A stretch of 64,000 nt of DNA from an uncultured Latescibacterota bacterium. Lineage in GTDB: Bacteria > Latescibacterota > UBA2968. Within the stretch, counting starts at the first letter, position 1, and each line of letters begins with the position of its first letter. The notes beneath the pieces are model-generated. The model was given only the letters and a program-made list of their open reading frames with translations. It was not told the DNA's origin and ran no database searches. A program made the translations under genes and the position numbers. Location of the stretch: contig OX638329.1 in NCBI GenBank assembly GCA_951812755.1, positions 977,339 through 1,041,338 of the forward strand. The letters run 5' to 3'. Positions 7,493 through 16,965 of the stretch are shown here, in pieces.

Positions 7493-7660
7493 TTTATAAC
7501 TGATGTTACGCATGTCAGGCGTTTTGTCATGCTGAGCGGAGTGGAACGGAGCCGAAGCATCTGTTCCACCTGCGTTGGTAGGAGATTTTTCGACTCCGCT
7601 GCGCTCCGCTCAAAATGACAGGGCCATTATATTGTGCAGGTGCGTAACATCAGTTATAAA
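7493..7660. mobile_element. MITE-like element B, 168 bp with 20-bp perfect TIRs
   Basis: TTTATAACTGATGTTACGCA at 7493-7512 is repeated inverted at 7641-7660 without mismatch. The interior shares the GTCATGCTGAGCGGAG...CGACTCCGCTGCGCTCCGCT palindromic core with elements A, C and D. It occupies the shared upstream region of two divergent genes. No coding capacity. Confidence 0.8.
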
Positions 7661-7769
7661 TATAAGTGGGTGACAAATCCAGTACGGAAAAAAATACTTG
7701 AAGTCCGCCTGAAATTTCTCGACCATGTGCGCGAGTAATCATCTGACAATTCTGGACAGGAGATTTATG

Positions 7770-8327
7770 ATGAGCGATGGACAGATCATTTTTCAAGATA
7801 CATTTGACGGCGCGCTCGATAGCGGCTGGTCGTGGTTGCGGGAACAACTCGATGATTGGCGGATTCGGGATGAGGGTCTGGAGATTTGCGTGCGTCCCGG
7901 TGTGAAGGATACGGTGCAAAATGCTTTGCTCCGGTCTGCGCCAGATCGCGGTGACGGCGCGTATGCTGTCGAGGTTACGATTACCAATCACAGCCAGCCG
8001 ACGCAGCAATACGAACAGGCGGGTATTACGTGGTATCACAATGGGGAGCCGGTGTTCAAAGAGGTGAAGGAACTCATTGACGGCGATCTGTACATTATCC
8101 CCGGGAAGCAGCCGATGCCCACACAGAGCGTTCGTTTGCGGCTTGTTGTTACCGCCAGCACATGGGAGGCGCAGTATCGCGCCGAGGGTGAGACCGCGTT
8201 CCAGACCGCTGCCGAGGGTGAACTTCCGCCTCCGGGCAATGATCAGGTGAGTATCCAGTGCTACAATGGCCCGGAAGAAGGCGATCATTGGATACGATTT
8301 TCGGATTTTTGTATTAGGCGTGTATAA
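7770..8327 (+). CDS. concanavalin A-like (DUF1349-type) protein
   Basis: 186 residues from ATG 7770 (AGGAG seven bases upstream; the adjacent ATG 7767 is only four away). The sequence DTFDGALDSGWSWLRE, then YEQAGITWYHNGEPVFKEVKE and a late WIRFSDFCIRR fit the beta-sandwich of DUF1349 / beta-xylosidase C-terminal-like proteins, which bind or act on carbohydrates. No signal peptide is visible, so it is probably cytoplasmic. The protein is GC-rich like the main chromosome. It ends four bases before a terminator. The function beyond the fold is unknown. Confidence 0.75.
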   Translation: MSDGQIIFQDTFDGALDSGWSWLREQLDDWRIRDEGLEICVRPGVKDTVQNALLRSAPDRGDGAYAVEVTITNHSQPTQQYEQAGITWYHNGEPVFKEVKELIDGDLYIIPGKQPMPTQSVRLRLVVTASTWEAQYRAEGETAFQTAAEGELPPPGNDQVSIQCYNGPEEGDHWIRFSDFCIRRV

Positions 8328-8330
8328 AAA

Positions 8331-8359
8331 AAGCACCATCTCGTTTTGAGATGGTGCTT
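8331..8359. terminator. bidirectional terminator
   Basis: AAGCACCATCTC (8331-8342) / GAGATGGTGCTT (8348-8359), 12 bp, loop of 5, A tract before and TT after; shared by the ConA-like gene and the convergent cold-shock gene. Confidence 0.85.
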
Positions 8360-8386
8360 TCCGCTTAATTCTGAATTTATTTCAGA

Positions 8387-8587
8387 TTATTGCTTGGTGA
8401 CATTCGCAGCCTGGAGCCCTTTAGGACCCTGGGTAATGTCAAATTCGACCAAATCACCTTCGGACAAAGACTTAAAGCCTTCGGCCTGGATCGCTGAGAA
8501 ATGGACGAAAACATCTTCGCCCCCTTCTTGCTCGATAAAGCCGAATCCTTTGGCGTCGTTAAACCATTTAACTCTTCCTTCTGCCAA
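8387..8587 (-). CDS. csp: cold-shock protein, CspA family
   Basis: 66 residues, a full-length single cold-shock domain. RNP1 (KGFGFIEQ) and RNP2 (VFVHFSAI) are both intact. The start is a TTG at 8585-8587: AGGTGGTGA lies six bases upstream and there is no ATG at the expected N-terminus. Csp proteins bind single-stranded RNA and DNA and melt secondary structure. The TTG start with a very strong ribosome-binding site suggests translational tuning. The paralogue cannot be named more precisely. Confidence 0.96.
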   Translation of the reverse strand: MAEGRVKWFNDAKGFGFIEQEGGEDVFVHFSAIQAEGFKSLSEGDLVEFDITQGPKGLQAANVTKQ

Positions 8588-8631
8588 CGTACTTCACCAC
8601 CTTTCTACATCGAAAATTGCACATCAGAACG

Positions 8632-8666
8632 AAAAAAGGCAAGAATCAGAAGTTTCGATTCTTGCC
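8632..8666 (-). terminator. terminator upstream of csp, downstream of the M28/FtsX gene
   Basis: On the minus strand GGCAAGAATC...GATTCTTGCC (8666-8657 / 8647-8638) followed by TTTTTT. Ends the long gene transcribed from 13332. Confidence 0.8.
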
Positions 8667-8805
8667 ATACCGTCTTTTCAAGCCGATTGTACAGGAAACA
8701 AAACAACACATTCTTAATGCTTTGGGCACAAATCCCCATTATACATGGGCAAAGATACCCTTTATTATCTTAGAAGTCAACGCTTTTTCCAAAAAAAGTT
8801 CCATT

Positions 8806-11800
8806 TCAAATTGTAGCCCCAGCGAGCATCATCTGTCCTTTTTCCGTGTACTGCGCTTTATCCTCTGGTGCTACGGTGCGCCAGATCAGGAATTGTTTGC
8901 GTAGCGCGTTCATAAAATTCTTGTTGACCCGCCGCCATGACGAGGCATCGCCCGACAGCCGATCTATGGTCAATGTCATGGCAAAAATATTGTGTTCACC
9001 TGTGGGTATAGCTTCAAAATGCACCTGCTGGCTCACGCCCAAATCAAAAGGTGCCAACCAGATTGTTGTGTCAATGGTATGTCCCTGTCCGGTTGTGATT
9101 TCAACTGAGCCGAGTCGCGCGCCGTTTGTGTAAAATGTGCCCAGGCTTTCACCTGCGTGTGCCTGGAAATAATCGACGAGGAACACGGACAGGCCAAATA
9201 CGTCTTTGCCGCCTACGGTAAATGGAAATTCAAAATGCCATCGGTCGCCATCTGGATCGGGAAATTTCCAGCGGCGCGTCACGTCGGGCACGGCCATCAT
9301 GGATGCCTGGCGCGCGGGATAGATTGACGAGAGCAAGACCACCAGCATGACCAGCATTGAGGATGTCACGGTCGAGAGTGCCGAATAGTTCACGGTAAGG
9401 CCTTGTAAGGCATCTTGCCACAGTAAAACTTTGACGACACTTTGTCCCAAAAGATACCCGCCAACGGTCCCCAAAACAGCGTAAACACATGCCTCGGCAA
9501 TAAACAAGAAGGCGATGTGTACGGGTGCTAATCCCACAGAAGAATAAATGCCGATCTCTCGGAAGCGTTCGTACACCGATCCCATCATGGTATTGAGCAC
9601 GATCAGCGCGGCGACCAGAATGGGGATAAACAAATTGGCCATGCCTTGCAAAGATGTATTGCCCAGCGAACTGTAAACCGCGACGCGTATGCCGCCATCT
9701 GCTGTTGGAATGCCGGCAAATAATACCACCGATAAACGGGATAAAAACGACTTGATCTCGGCTTCTACATCTACTTCTTCGTGAAATCGCACGGCTACGG
9801 ACTGCAATGGACTGCCCACATCGCGCAGCAACGAGTATGGTACGATAAAAATATCATCGGGGTCCAGATGCTCAAATGGCATGGTCTCGACTTCGGGTCG
9901 CTCCAATCCTTGCCGCTCGCGGGTCTCGGTTTGCGACATGACGGTAATAAATTCGTCTTCGGTTACTTGAAAATCTGCCGGTGTCAGCGGTTCCTCATCC
10001 AGATCGACAAACAGGCGCATTTTCTCCGAACTGATCAATCCAATCACCGTGAGTTGCTTGCCAAAGAGGCGAATGTGCGTTTTGCCGACGTCTTGTTCTG
10101 TGATACCCAGAGTCTCTGCCATTTGATCGGGCAAAATACAGGCAGACTCGCCCGGTTGAAACCAGCGTCCAGCCCGCAACAGGGTATCGATCTGCGTGAC
10201 TTGTGCCTCTTCGGGTGCCGCCCCCAGGATCCCCTGGATGCGAGAATTTTTATTTTTATAACGCACCACGGCTTTTGATTTTTTGTCTTCTCTTGTGGCA
10301 ACATACCAGCTTCGGGGGGTTACGGTGCCTCTGTCTTTGAAATTTATGCGCGCATAATCATAAGCCGTGTCTTCCAGTGGTCCCCAGAATTTGCTTCTGA
10401 TCAGTATGCCGGGATACGCGCCTTCCGAATCGCGCTGAAGCTGGTGGAATTCCAATGCCGATTTAATAGATGTAAAGGATAGCACGGTAAATGTCAGCAA
10501 TACCAGGGTTGCAAATGTCAAATAGGTGCGCAATTTGCGCTTTTTCATATTGGCGATGCCCAGTTGAAACGCCGCTACTGATGCGCTGATCCGTCCCACG
10601 TCGGTTTCGTGCAGTAATACCTCGGCACTGCGGAGTCGCCGAATATTCTCGTTGAATCGGCCCGATAAAATCGAGATTACAAAGATCGCCAGTGCCAGAA
10701 TGACAAAAGCCAGCAAAATCACAAAGGGGTTGGAGAGATCAAATGCGGGGTGTACCTGAGATAGGAAAATCCAGATGATCACAAAGACGATGCCGATCCC
10801 GCCGATTTGCAGGCGAATATCTGAGAAGGTAAAGATCAACCGCTCGAGAAAAAATGCGCAGGGAATGACGAGTAGCATGAAGAAAATCACGCCGCGGATC
10901 ACATCGTTTTGCGTTGTTTTTACATCTGGATATGCCCGCGATTCAATGCCCATGCCCGCGCGCGTGTGTTTGACAAAAGCATCCCATTGTTTTTCCTGCA
11001 TTGCGGTTTCTGCTTCGTCCAGATGTTGTTTGGCCTGTGCGTGCAATATTTCCAGTCGCTGGTTTTCAATTGAGTACTCGCGCAGTTTTCGCATGCGCGA
11101 CTCGTTCAGCATCCACATATCTCGCGCTGCCTGATAGGGCGTGCGGATTAGTGATCCCGATGATAGGGTTTGAAATCCCTCGCCCCGGGCATCCCACTCG
11201 GTGTCTGCGCTTTTTGAGTTGAGCAACAAATAGCGCACGCCAATCGCCCCTGCGCGCATGGCTATTTTTACTTTTTCACCGGGCGATGTATAGACCACGC
11301 CGACGGGTTCGTCTGGCCCAAATCCGATGTCATAACCGTATTCTTGTGGCGCGGTATTGCCCACGCCATAGACGCTGATATTGGATAGTGTGTTCAAATA
11401 TCGGGGATCGACTGTGCCGTAAAAATCGGTTGCCACGCAGGGGAATAGGATGACGGTTTGCTTTGTGATCCACCAGTTCATATTGAAATGGCCGCTGTAA
11501 ATTTTACCCTGCCGTCCCTGATTGGGCGCGTATGAGATTTCGCCACTGTGCGGGTCGATATAGTATGCCCGCACGTGTACGCGGCGCTCTGCCACGCCCG
11601 GGATATAGTATTCGCCGTTTTCATCTGCGAGGTCGTAGTAAATGCGCCGCACGCCTTTGACCGATTTTTCCAGGCCCATGCGCATGGCGGCTATCGCACC
11701 TGGGCGCGATTTATCAGGGGTGATACTGCGCCGCGGAAAGGTGCGTACATATCCCTTGAGGCCGCGCATGCGGTCGATGGGGTCCAGTTTGTAGTCGGGC

Positions 11801-13332
11801 AAAAATTCCGCGTCGTTGAAGGACAGGTCCAGCAGGCCCGCGAGTACGCGAATCTGTTTGGTCAAGTTGGTGTAGTTCACATGCTCGGCCTGGTCCAGGG
11901 GGGTATCTACCCTGAATCGCGCGTCGTTTATGGTTGTCAATGACAGTGCCGGGGTGCCGGCATAAAGTACGACTTCGCTGTCGCTTTTGACATTTTCGCC
12001 GGGGATGTACATGTCCCAGGTCATTCCGCCTTTGGGGTTGATGCCATCGACCATGACGTCTTTTGAAGGTACGCCCATGCCTTCGGCAATGGCGGTTGCA
12101 TAGCGTACAAAGGATTTGCTAAATGTGGCAAAAAATCGCGTGGAGAAATAATTGACCGCTGTATTGACCCCAAATCCCGCTGTCTGGGTCGATACGCCCA
12201 TTTCATCTGTTTGGCTCGATAGGTCTAATCCGATGAACAGGTCGATGTCAATGGGTTCGGTCATGAGCGCGGCAAAGTGTTCTTCTTTGCGCGAGTGCCG
12301 GTTTAGAAAGTCGCATATACCCCGGAATCCCAGGTGGTGCGCGGAAGATGCGAGGAAGAGTACGGTGTATTTGGGGCGGTGCGCTTGAAAATATTCGGCG
12401 AGGCGCATGAGTCCGACGATGCCACACGCCATTTCTGCGCCGGGTGCCTGTGCAGGTACGACAGACATGGCGTCGTAGTAGGCATTGATGACTACGATTT
12501 TTTGCTTCATTACTGGATCCGATCCTTCGATCCAGCCCAATACGTTGGATGCGTCGTTTTTCTTCCAGGGCATCTGGGATTCGAGTTGTACTTCTATTTC
12601 GCCCTGGTCTGATAGGAGCGCGCGTAACTTCTCGCCGTGTTCGCGGTCGATCCAGAATCGCTCTATGGTGTTGGGTACTTGCAAAAATTTTGTTTCCGCT
12701 TGTGTATAAGATGTGGTGTCTGGCGCGATGAAGATGATTTGTTGTGCGCCCAGGACGGCGGCGTTGAGCCATCTGTTCCAGGTGTTAAAGTTCATGAGTA
12801 CGACGGTGTTTTCCACGTCTTTGCCGTCATAAGCTTTAAATTCGCCGTTGCCGCCGTCAATTAAGCGCGTTCGCACACCGCCCGGTGGCAATGTGGAGGT
12901 TTTTACGAGGTTGGGCCATAGTCCGGAGAGCGGAAATACTTCGCCGGAGGAGATGATGGTCAATTGGCTGCCTTCATCTATGGGTGAGGTCACGCCGTAT
13001 GTTTCTGTTTCTACGTTTTTTAAGCCGAGTGCGCGGAAGCGTTGTTCGATAAATTGCGCGGCGGCATCGTGACCCGGGTAGCCCGGTACGCGAGATTTAT
13101 ATTGGGTAAAGGTCGCCATTAATGCGCGCACTTCTGCTTCTGTGATTTCGCGTCTGACGCGATCAGCGACGACTTCGGCACCCGGTACAGGGGTTGGTTC
13201 TACGGGTTCGGGTGTTTGCAATCCCAGTACATTGCGTAGCAACGGGTCAACCGTATCGGGTCCCAAAATGACCGCGCCAAACCCAAATACAGCAATCCCG
13301 ATCAATGCCAACCAACCGATGCGACGATACAT
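8806..13332 (-). CDS. M28-like peptidase domain fused to FtsX/MacB-type permease
   Basis: 1508 residues from ATG 13330-13332, preceded by AAAGG seven bases upstream; an ATG at 13365 lacks one. An N-terminal membrane anchor is followed by an M28 aminopeptidase-like domain (about residues 60-500), a long extracytoplasmic region, a helix cluster near 830-900, and FtsX-type membrane segments (KKRKLRTYLTFATLVLLTF and the LFIPILVAALIVLNTMMGSV core). Where active M28 enzymes have AHxD, D and EE zinc/catalytic residues, this protein has AYYDA, GAEMACG and SAHHLG, so the peptidase is probably inactive and may bind a ligand. A partner ABC ATPase is not adjacent. Confidence 0.82.
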   Translation of the reverse strand: MYRRIGWLALIGIAVFGFGAVILGPDTVDPLLRNVLGLQTPEPVEPTPVPGAEVVADRVRREITEAEVRALMATFTQYKSRVPGYPGHDAAAQFIEQRFRALGLKNVETETYGVTSPIDEGSQLTIISSGEVFPLSGLWPNLVKTSTLPPGGVRTRLIDGGNGEFKAYDGKDVENTVVLMNFNTWNRWLNAAVLGAQQIIFIAPDTTSYTQAETKFLQVPNTIERFWIDREHGEKLRALLSDQGEIEVQLESQMPWKKNDASNVLGWIEGSDPVMKQKIVVINAYYDAMSVVPAQAPGAEMACGIVGLMRLAEYFQAHRPKYTVLFLASSAHHLGFRGICDFLNRHSRKEEHFAALMTEPIDIDLFIGLDLSSQTDEMGVSTQTAGFGVNTAVNYFSTRFFATFSKSFVRYATAIAEGMGVPSKDVMVDGINPKGGMTWDMYIPGENVKSDSEVVLYAGTPALSLTTINDARFRVDTPLDQAEHVNYTNLTKQIRVLAGLLDLSFNDAEFLPDYKLDPIDRMRGLKGYVRTFPRRSITPDKSRPGAIAAMRMGLEKSVKGVRRIYYDLADENGEYYIPGVAERRVHVRAYYIDPHSGEISYAPNQGRQGKIYSGHFNMNWWITKQTVILFPCVATDFYGTVDPRYLNTLSNISVYGVGNTAPQEYGYDIGFGPDEPVGVVYTSPGEKVKIAMRAGAIGVRYLLLNSKSADTEWDARGEGFQTLSSGSLIRTPYQAARDMWMLNESRMRKLREYSIENQRLEILHAQAKQHLDEAETAMQEKQWDAFVKHTRAGMGIESRAYPDVKTTQNDVIRGVIFFMLLVIPCAFFLERLIFTFSDIRLQIGGIGIVFVIIWIFLSQVHPAFDLSNPFVILLAFVILALAIFVISILSGRFNENIRRLRSAEVLLHETDVGRISASVAAFQLGIANMKKRKLRTYLTFATLVLLTFTVLSFTSIKSALEFHQLQRDSEGAYPGILIRSKFWGPLEDTAYDYARINFKDRGTVTPRSWYVATREDKKSKAVVRYKNKNSRIQGILGAAPEEAQVTQIDTLLRAGRWFQPGESACILPDQMAETLGITEQDVGKTHIRLFGKQLTVIGLISSEKMRLFVDLDEEPLTPADFQVTEDEFITVMSQTETRERQGLERPEVETMPFEHLDPDDIFIVPYSLLRDVGSPLQSVAVRFHEEVDVEAEIKSFLSRLSVVLFAGIPTADGGIRVAVYSSLGNTSLQGMANLFIPILVAALIVLNTMMGSVYERFREIGIYSSVGLAPVHIAFLFIAEACVYAVLGTVGGYLLGQSVVKVLLWQDALQGLTVNYSALSTVTSSMLVMLVVLLSSIYPARQASMMAVPDVTRRWKFPDPDGDRWHFEFPFTVGGKDVFGLSVFLVDYFQAHAGESLGTFYTNGARLGSVEITTGQGHTIDTTIWLAPFDLGVSQQVHFEAIPTGEHNIFAMTLTIDRLSGDASSWRRVNKNFMNALRKQFLIWRTVAPEDKAQYTEKGQMMLAGATI

Positions 13333-13373
13333 GGAGGGTCCTTTCAAAAAATCAGATGTGTCCATTGTTTCAA

Positions 13374-13679
13374 TTACATTCCAGGGCGTGACTCTTTAGA
13401 CACGATGTCAATTTCCACAACTGCGTCCAATGCTTCGGCGACCTTTTTAAGGGTACTGATGGTACAATTTCCACGGTTTTCCAATCTGCTAATTACCGGT
13501 GTACTGGTGTCCAGCTTCGCTGCTAATTGCGCTTGCGTTAATCCTCGACGTTGCCGCAGTTGGGCAATTTTAACCGCAAGCCGCAGTTCATCAAGGCCTT
13601 GATAGAATGATTCCGCAAATTCTCTGTCTTTCAACTGTTCTTCGAGAAATGTCTGAGCACTTGTCTTTTGGCGTGCCAT
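13374..13679 (-). CDS. higA: HigA-like XRE antitoxin
   Basis: 101 residues, ATG 13677-13679 with GAGGGA just upstream inside the toxin's last codons. The helix-turn-helix (LRQRRGLTQAQLAAKLDTST, then VISRLENRGN) is of the Xre/Cro type, and STLKKVAEALDAVVEIDIV closes the domain as in HigA and MqsA-type antitoxins. The N-terminal 30 residues would contact the toxin. It follows the toxin gene by three bases, the toxin-first order typical of HigBA, and the pair is probably autoregulated by HigA binding to the promoter upstream of 14030. Confidence 0.88.
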   Translation of the reverse strand: MARQKTSAQTFLEEQLKDREFAESFYQGLDELRLAVKIAQLRQRRGLTQAQLAAKLDTSTPVISRLENRGNCTISTLKKVAEALDAVVEIDIVSKESRPGM

Positions 13680-13682
13680 ATT

Positions 13683-14030
13683 TTATCCCTCTTGTTTCTT
13701 TCGGTCAGCTATCATGCGTTCCATCGCAATCCGAATTTCTCGTTGCGGAAGTTTCTGACTTCGTTTTTCAAATGCGTGCAACAGGACAAAAATCCGATTC
13801 GCATCACAGTAGTACAAAACGCGATATTGGTTTTTGCCATAACGCGCTCGCAGTTCTCTCAACCTTCCCTCAACTTGGCTCGAATAAGGAAAGGGTAGAT
13901 CGATACCAAACTCTGAAAGAATCTGAATCACCTGCACGATCTTTCCTCTCGGCTTTACATGAAGCGAAAGCAAAAAGTCTCTGACGGGTTCTTGTCCGTT
14001 TTCATTTTGGTAAAATTCAACAGGCCACAT
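13683..14030 (-). CDS. higB: HigB/Gp49-like toxin (RelE superfamily)
   Basis: 115 residues. The sequence MWPVEFYQNENGQEPVRDFL, then GRLRELRARYGKNQYRVLYYCDANRIFVLLHAFEKRSQK and a final helix with EIRIAMERM, is the classic DUF891 (phage Gp49-like) HigB family. These toxins cleave mRNA at the ribosome. The basic/aromatic face (R..YR..Y, K) needed for activity is kept. It has no strong ribosome-binding site visible. The MITE C element begins 11 bases upstream and so provides the promoter region. Confidence 0.9.
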   Translation of the reverse strand: MWPVEFYQNENGQEPVRDFLLSLHVKPRGKIVQVIQILSEFGIDLPFPYSSQVEGRLRELRARYGKNQYRVLYYCDANRIFVLLHAFEKRSQKLPQREIRIAMERMIADRKKQEG

Positions 14031-14040
14031 ATCGCCTATA

Positions 14041-14245
14041 TTATCTGACTGACGTTACGCATAGGCACAATATAATGCGCCTGTCATTCTGAGCGGAGCG
14101 CAGCGGAGTCGAAGAATCTTCTATCACGTATTACTTCATGGGTAAAAGATGCTTCGTCAGCCTATCGGGTGTTGGGCGCAGGAGATTCATTGCGCCCGCC
14201 TCAGCATGACAGAAACGCGAGACCTGCGTAACACCAGTTATCTGA
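14041..14245. mobile_element. MITE-like element C, about 205 bp
   Basis: Imperfect inverted ends (left CTGACTGACGTTACGCA, right complement AGATAACTGGTGTTACGCA) around the shared CATTCTGAGCGGAGCGCAGC core. More diverged than A and B and longer inside. Located directly upstream of the toxin-antitoxin operon. Confidence 0.65.
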
Positions 14246-14425
14246 TATGTTGTGTAATCGAAAACTCACATACTATCATGCACAAAAAGATAGATTGTTC
14301 CAAATAAAATTGAGGCTACTAAACTTTGGTGCAGGTTATCTACTCAACCGTAACCTTCGCGTAAAAGCCGTCATCGCGGCATGCTTTGAGCCGCGATCCA
14401 GAAGGTTTTGCCTGTCATTACTTTT
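14246..14425. repeat. short intergenic stretch with REP R1 copy
   Basis: GTCATCGCGGCATGCTTTGA + GCCGCGATCCAGAAGG (14370-14405) is a GC-shifted R1 copy with compensating changes in both arms (TCGCGGC/GCCGCGA), evidence that pairing matters. No gene seen. Confidence 0.65.
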
Positions 14426-16876
14426 TTAATCTCGGATGATTCTAAAAAAGGTCTCATTATGAGCCACGGTTTTGCCCACTTTGTCATAGGCTGTTACCGT
14501 TAGCTTGTGAATGCCCGAAGGAACTTGAGATACATCGATCTGTAGATACGTAAACTCATCCTCGCGATTGCCGAGATAGTCCGCCGTTACTGTTGTTTCA
14601 TGCGCGACACCTTCTTTGAGCACTTTGACCAATTCCTCTGAGGTCTGTTGTTGAGGCACGACATATTTGACGACTGATGTCCCGGTATCATATACCAGTT
14701 CAGATAACAGTTTCTGTTGTTCAAGCGCGTAATCAGGACTTTCCGATTCTTCATCATCATCAACATCTGGATTTGGGTTTTCGCGTCCCAAAGAGACTGC
14801 ATCCACTCTGGCGGCAGGTGTAGATAGTTGATCTGGAGCTTCTGGTGGTTCAATTCGTTCAATAAATGTGGGAAGGGCACGTTGGCGGGTGAAAAACATA
14901 TCGGGGTCTATTTCTTCTACGGAAGGTTTGGATAGTGTATAGGAAACTTGAAACTGGGTCTGGTTAAATTCGTCCTGTGACAGATTGTACACCTCGAAAT
15001 ACACATAGACCGGTGAGGCGTGTCCATAAGTCCGCAAAGGATTCGGAATGATCTCCAAATCCTCTCGGCTTTCTGAGAAAGCAGTCTGAGAGCGAATAAC
15101 ACTGGCCAGAAGTAAATCGCTTACTTGAAGTGTGGAATCTGAATATGTAATGGTCTTCTGATTTCTAAATTCTCCTATCGAACCAGAGACCTTATCGCGC
15201 ACTTCACCTCGGATTTGATACGTGCCGGGATTAACAGCAACATCTTTGAAAGTTAAAAAGTATGCATTTTTCAAACTGTCTATGGGACTCTTATATTTGC
15301 GGATAGGGGAAAAAAGCAGGACGTTAGGCTCAACACTGCGATAGACCATCTGGTCATTGTTGTCGAGCATAAAGAGGCCGTCGTCAATTGTGAACTGTTT
15401 TTGATCTAATGAACCGAATCTCGCTTTGGGAAGTGCGTAGGAGACTTCAAGGCGGATGCTGTCTGCGCGCTTAAAGGCGGTCATTTGGTTGAACAGGTGA
15501 TATCTTTTGTTTGCATAAGGATCGATAAATCGCGGTGGTAGGGATTCCAGAACGCTTTTGGGTGAAGCGGATACTTTTCGAATGCGGTTCACATACTTCC
15601 ACTGCTCTTTTTTTCTCCAATACACTGCATTGGGATTGCGAGGGTTCGGATCCTTAAGGTAAATATAAGCAACATCTATCATAAAGGGTCTGGCAGTTCT
15701 AATCAGACCAGAAAAAGTATCGAACATCCAGCCCGTGGTGCCATCCGCACTGCGAAACGCCATCTCAAATCCCTCGTAATACCACATCTGACGATAGACA
15801 TGGCTGTCCAATTCTGAACGAAAATACACGGGTGGCATGTCGCCAGTGCCCTCTCGTATATTTGGACGCACCATGCGTTTTCCCAGTGGCTTTCCAAACT
15901 TGAGAAAGGTCTGTCCACGATCTGTTTCCCAACCCTTGATACCCTTTTCGGGACGTCCCAGACATAAGATCACATACGCGGCGCGACCATAGCGCTCGAG
16001 CACATGTTCGTTATATTCCGTTAATAACAGGGGATCTACTATGTCTGAGACCGTCGAAGTATCCAAATCCGATACATAAGCCAGGGCATTGGAAACATAC
16101 CGATCCTCCTCCACGGCTTTTATGACCGCGAGTTCGGCTTCAGGTAGTTTTTTCTTCGCTATCAGGAAAAACTGCTCGGCCATCTCACCTTCTTCGCCCA
16201 GATGATGACTTAAGCCACACAACAGTAAGGTCTCCCAATCATCGGGAAAATGGCGCAACATACGCCGCGATAAACTGACCAAAGGCGCTATCTGATTGCT
16301 CTCAAGATATGCCACAGCCAAATGAAGATATGCCTCCCGGTAACTCGGATGCGCTTCTATCGCGCTGTCAAAATACCTCACAGCCTCTTGAAAGTCCTTT
16401 CTCGCAAACTCCTTATTGCCAGCAATATTCAGATTGCGGTATTTCAAAAACTCCCCGAGATGAAAGCGTCCAATGCCCACGAGCGCAGCAGGCTCATTGG
16501 GAGATCGCTTGAGTACCTTTTTATATTGACCCAGAGCGAGTGCGTGCTTGTCCTGCATTGAGAAAAAGTCCCCCAATGCAATCATATAGGTGATATTTTT
16601 GGGTTCCAACCTGAGTGCCTGTTTTAATGCTCTGTGTGCATCTTGATAGGCTTCTGGCGTGTGATCCTCAACCAGTACCTTGTGCAAATCATAATGGGCT
16701 TGTGCGTATTTGGGATGTGCGCGAATAAAATCTCTTATGGCCTGGCGGCGTGCCTGTTTGGACAGCGATTCGAGGTTCATTTGGTCATACGCTACATCTG
16801 GCTGGTCCTCAAGCCCCCACAAGATTTGTGGAAACAAGAAGACGCAAAGTATCAACCAATAGCTCTTGCCAGTCAT
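14426..16876 (-). CDS. GWxTD-domain TPR protein, copy A'
   Basis: 816 residues from ATG 16876 (GAGGAGG six bases upstream). Signal peptide MTGKSYWLILCVFLFPQILWG, tetratricopeptide-like repeats over about residues 25-270, then the GWxTD domain with GWETDRGQTFLKFGKPL (about 315-331), and beta-rich C-terminal domains ending with an Asp-rich linker (NPDVDDDEE) and a final Ig-like segment. GWxTD proteins are exported, widespread in FCB bacteria and functionally unknown. The gene is nearly identical to 19327-21744, including about 40 bases upstream of the start. It is the last of three co-directional genes. Confidence 0.88.
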   Translation of the reverse strand: MTGKSYWLILCVFLFPQILWGLEDQPDVAYDQMNLESLSKQARRQAIRDFIRAHPKYAQAHYDLHKVLVEDHTPEAYQDAHRALKQALRLEPKNITYMIALGDFFSMQDKHALALGQYKKVLKRSPNEPAALVGIGRFHLGEFLKYRNLNIAGNKEFARKDFQEAVRYFDSAIEAHPSYREAYLHLAVAYLESNQIAPLVSLSRRMLRHFPDDWETLLLCGLSHHLGEEGEMAEQFFLIAKKKLPEAELAVIKAVEEDRYVSNALAYVSDLDTSTVSDIVDPLLLTEYNEHVLERYGRAAYVILCLGRPEKGIKGWETDRGQTFLKFGKPLGKRMVRPNIREGTGDMPPVYFRSELDSHVYRQMWYYEGFEMAFRSADGTTGWMFDTFSGLIRTARPFMIDVAYIYLKDPNPRNPNAVYWRKKEQWKYVNRIRKVSASPKSVLESLPPRFIDPYANKRYHLFNQMTAFKRADSIRLEVSYALPKARFGSLDQKQFTIDDGLFMLDNNDQMVYRSVEPNVLLFSPIRKYKSPIDSLKNAYFLTFKDVAVNPGTYQIRGEVRDKVSGSIGEFRNQKTITYSDSTLQVSDLLLASVIRSQTAFSESREDLEIIPNPLRTYGHASPVYVYFEVYNLSQDEFNQTQFQVSYTLSKPSVEEIDPDMFFTRQRALPTFIERIEPPEAPDQLSTPAARVDAVSLGRENPNPDVDDDEESESPDYALEQQKLLSELVYDTGTSVVKYVVPQQQTSEELVKVLKEGVAHETTVTADYLGNREDEFTYLQIDVSQVPSGIHKLTVTAYDKVGKTVAHNETFFRIIRD

Positions 16877-16965
16877 GTCAGCCTCCTCTTGGAATATGAT
16901 GGACAATCAAATTCAAGTCAGTGTGAAAATCAGAGTTGGAAAACGAATCCGAATACCCCTCTTAA

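Noticed and set aside
7453-7569. 39-codon N-terminal extension of the EEP lipoprotein
   Set aside because: It is read from MITE B and would bury the lipoprotein signal peptide.
13333-13365. Upstream ATG of the M28/FtsX gene
   Set aside because: The downstream ATG at 13332 has a clear ribosome-binding site and begins the membrane anchor.
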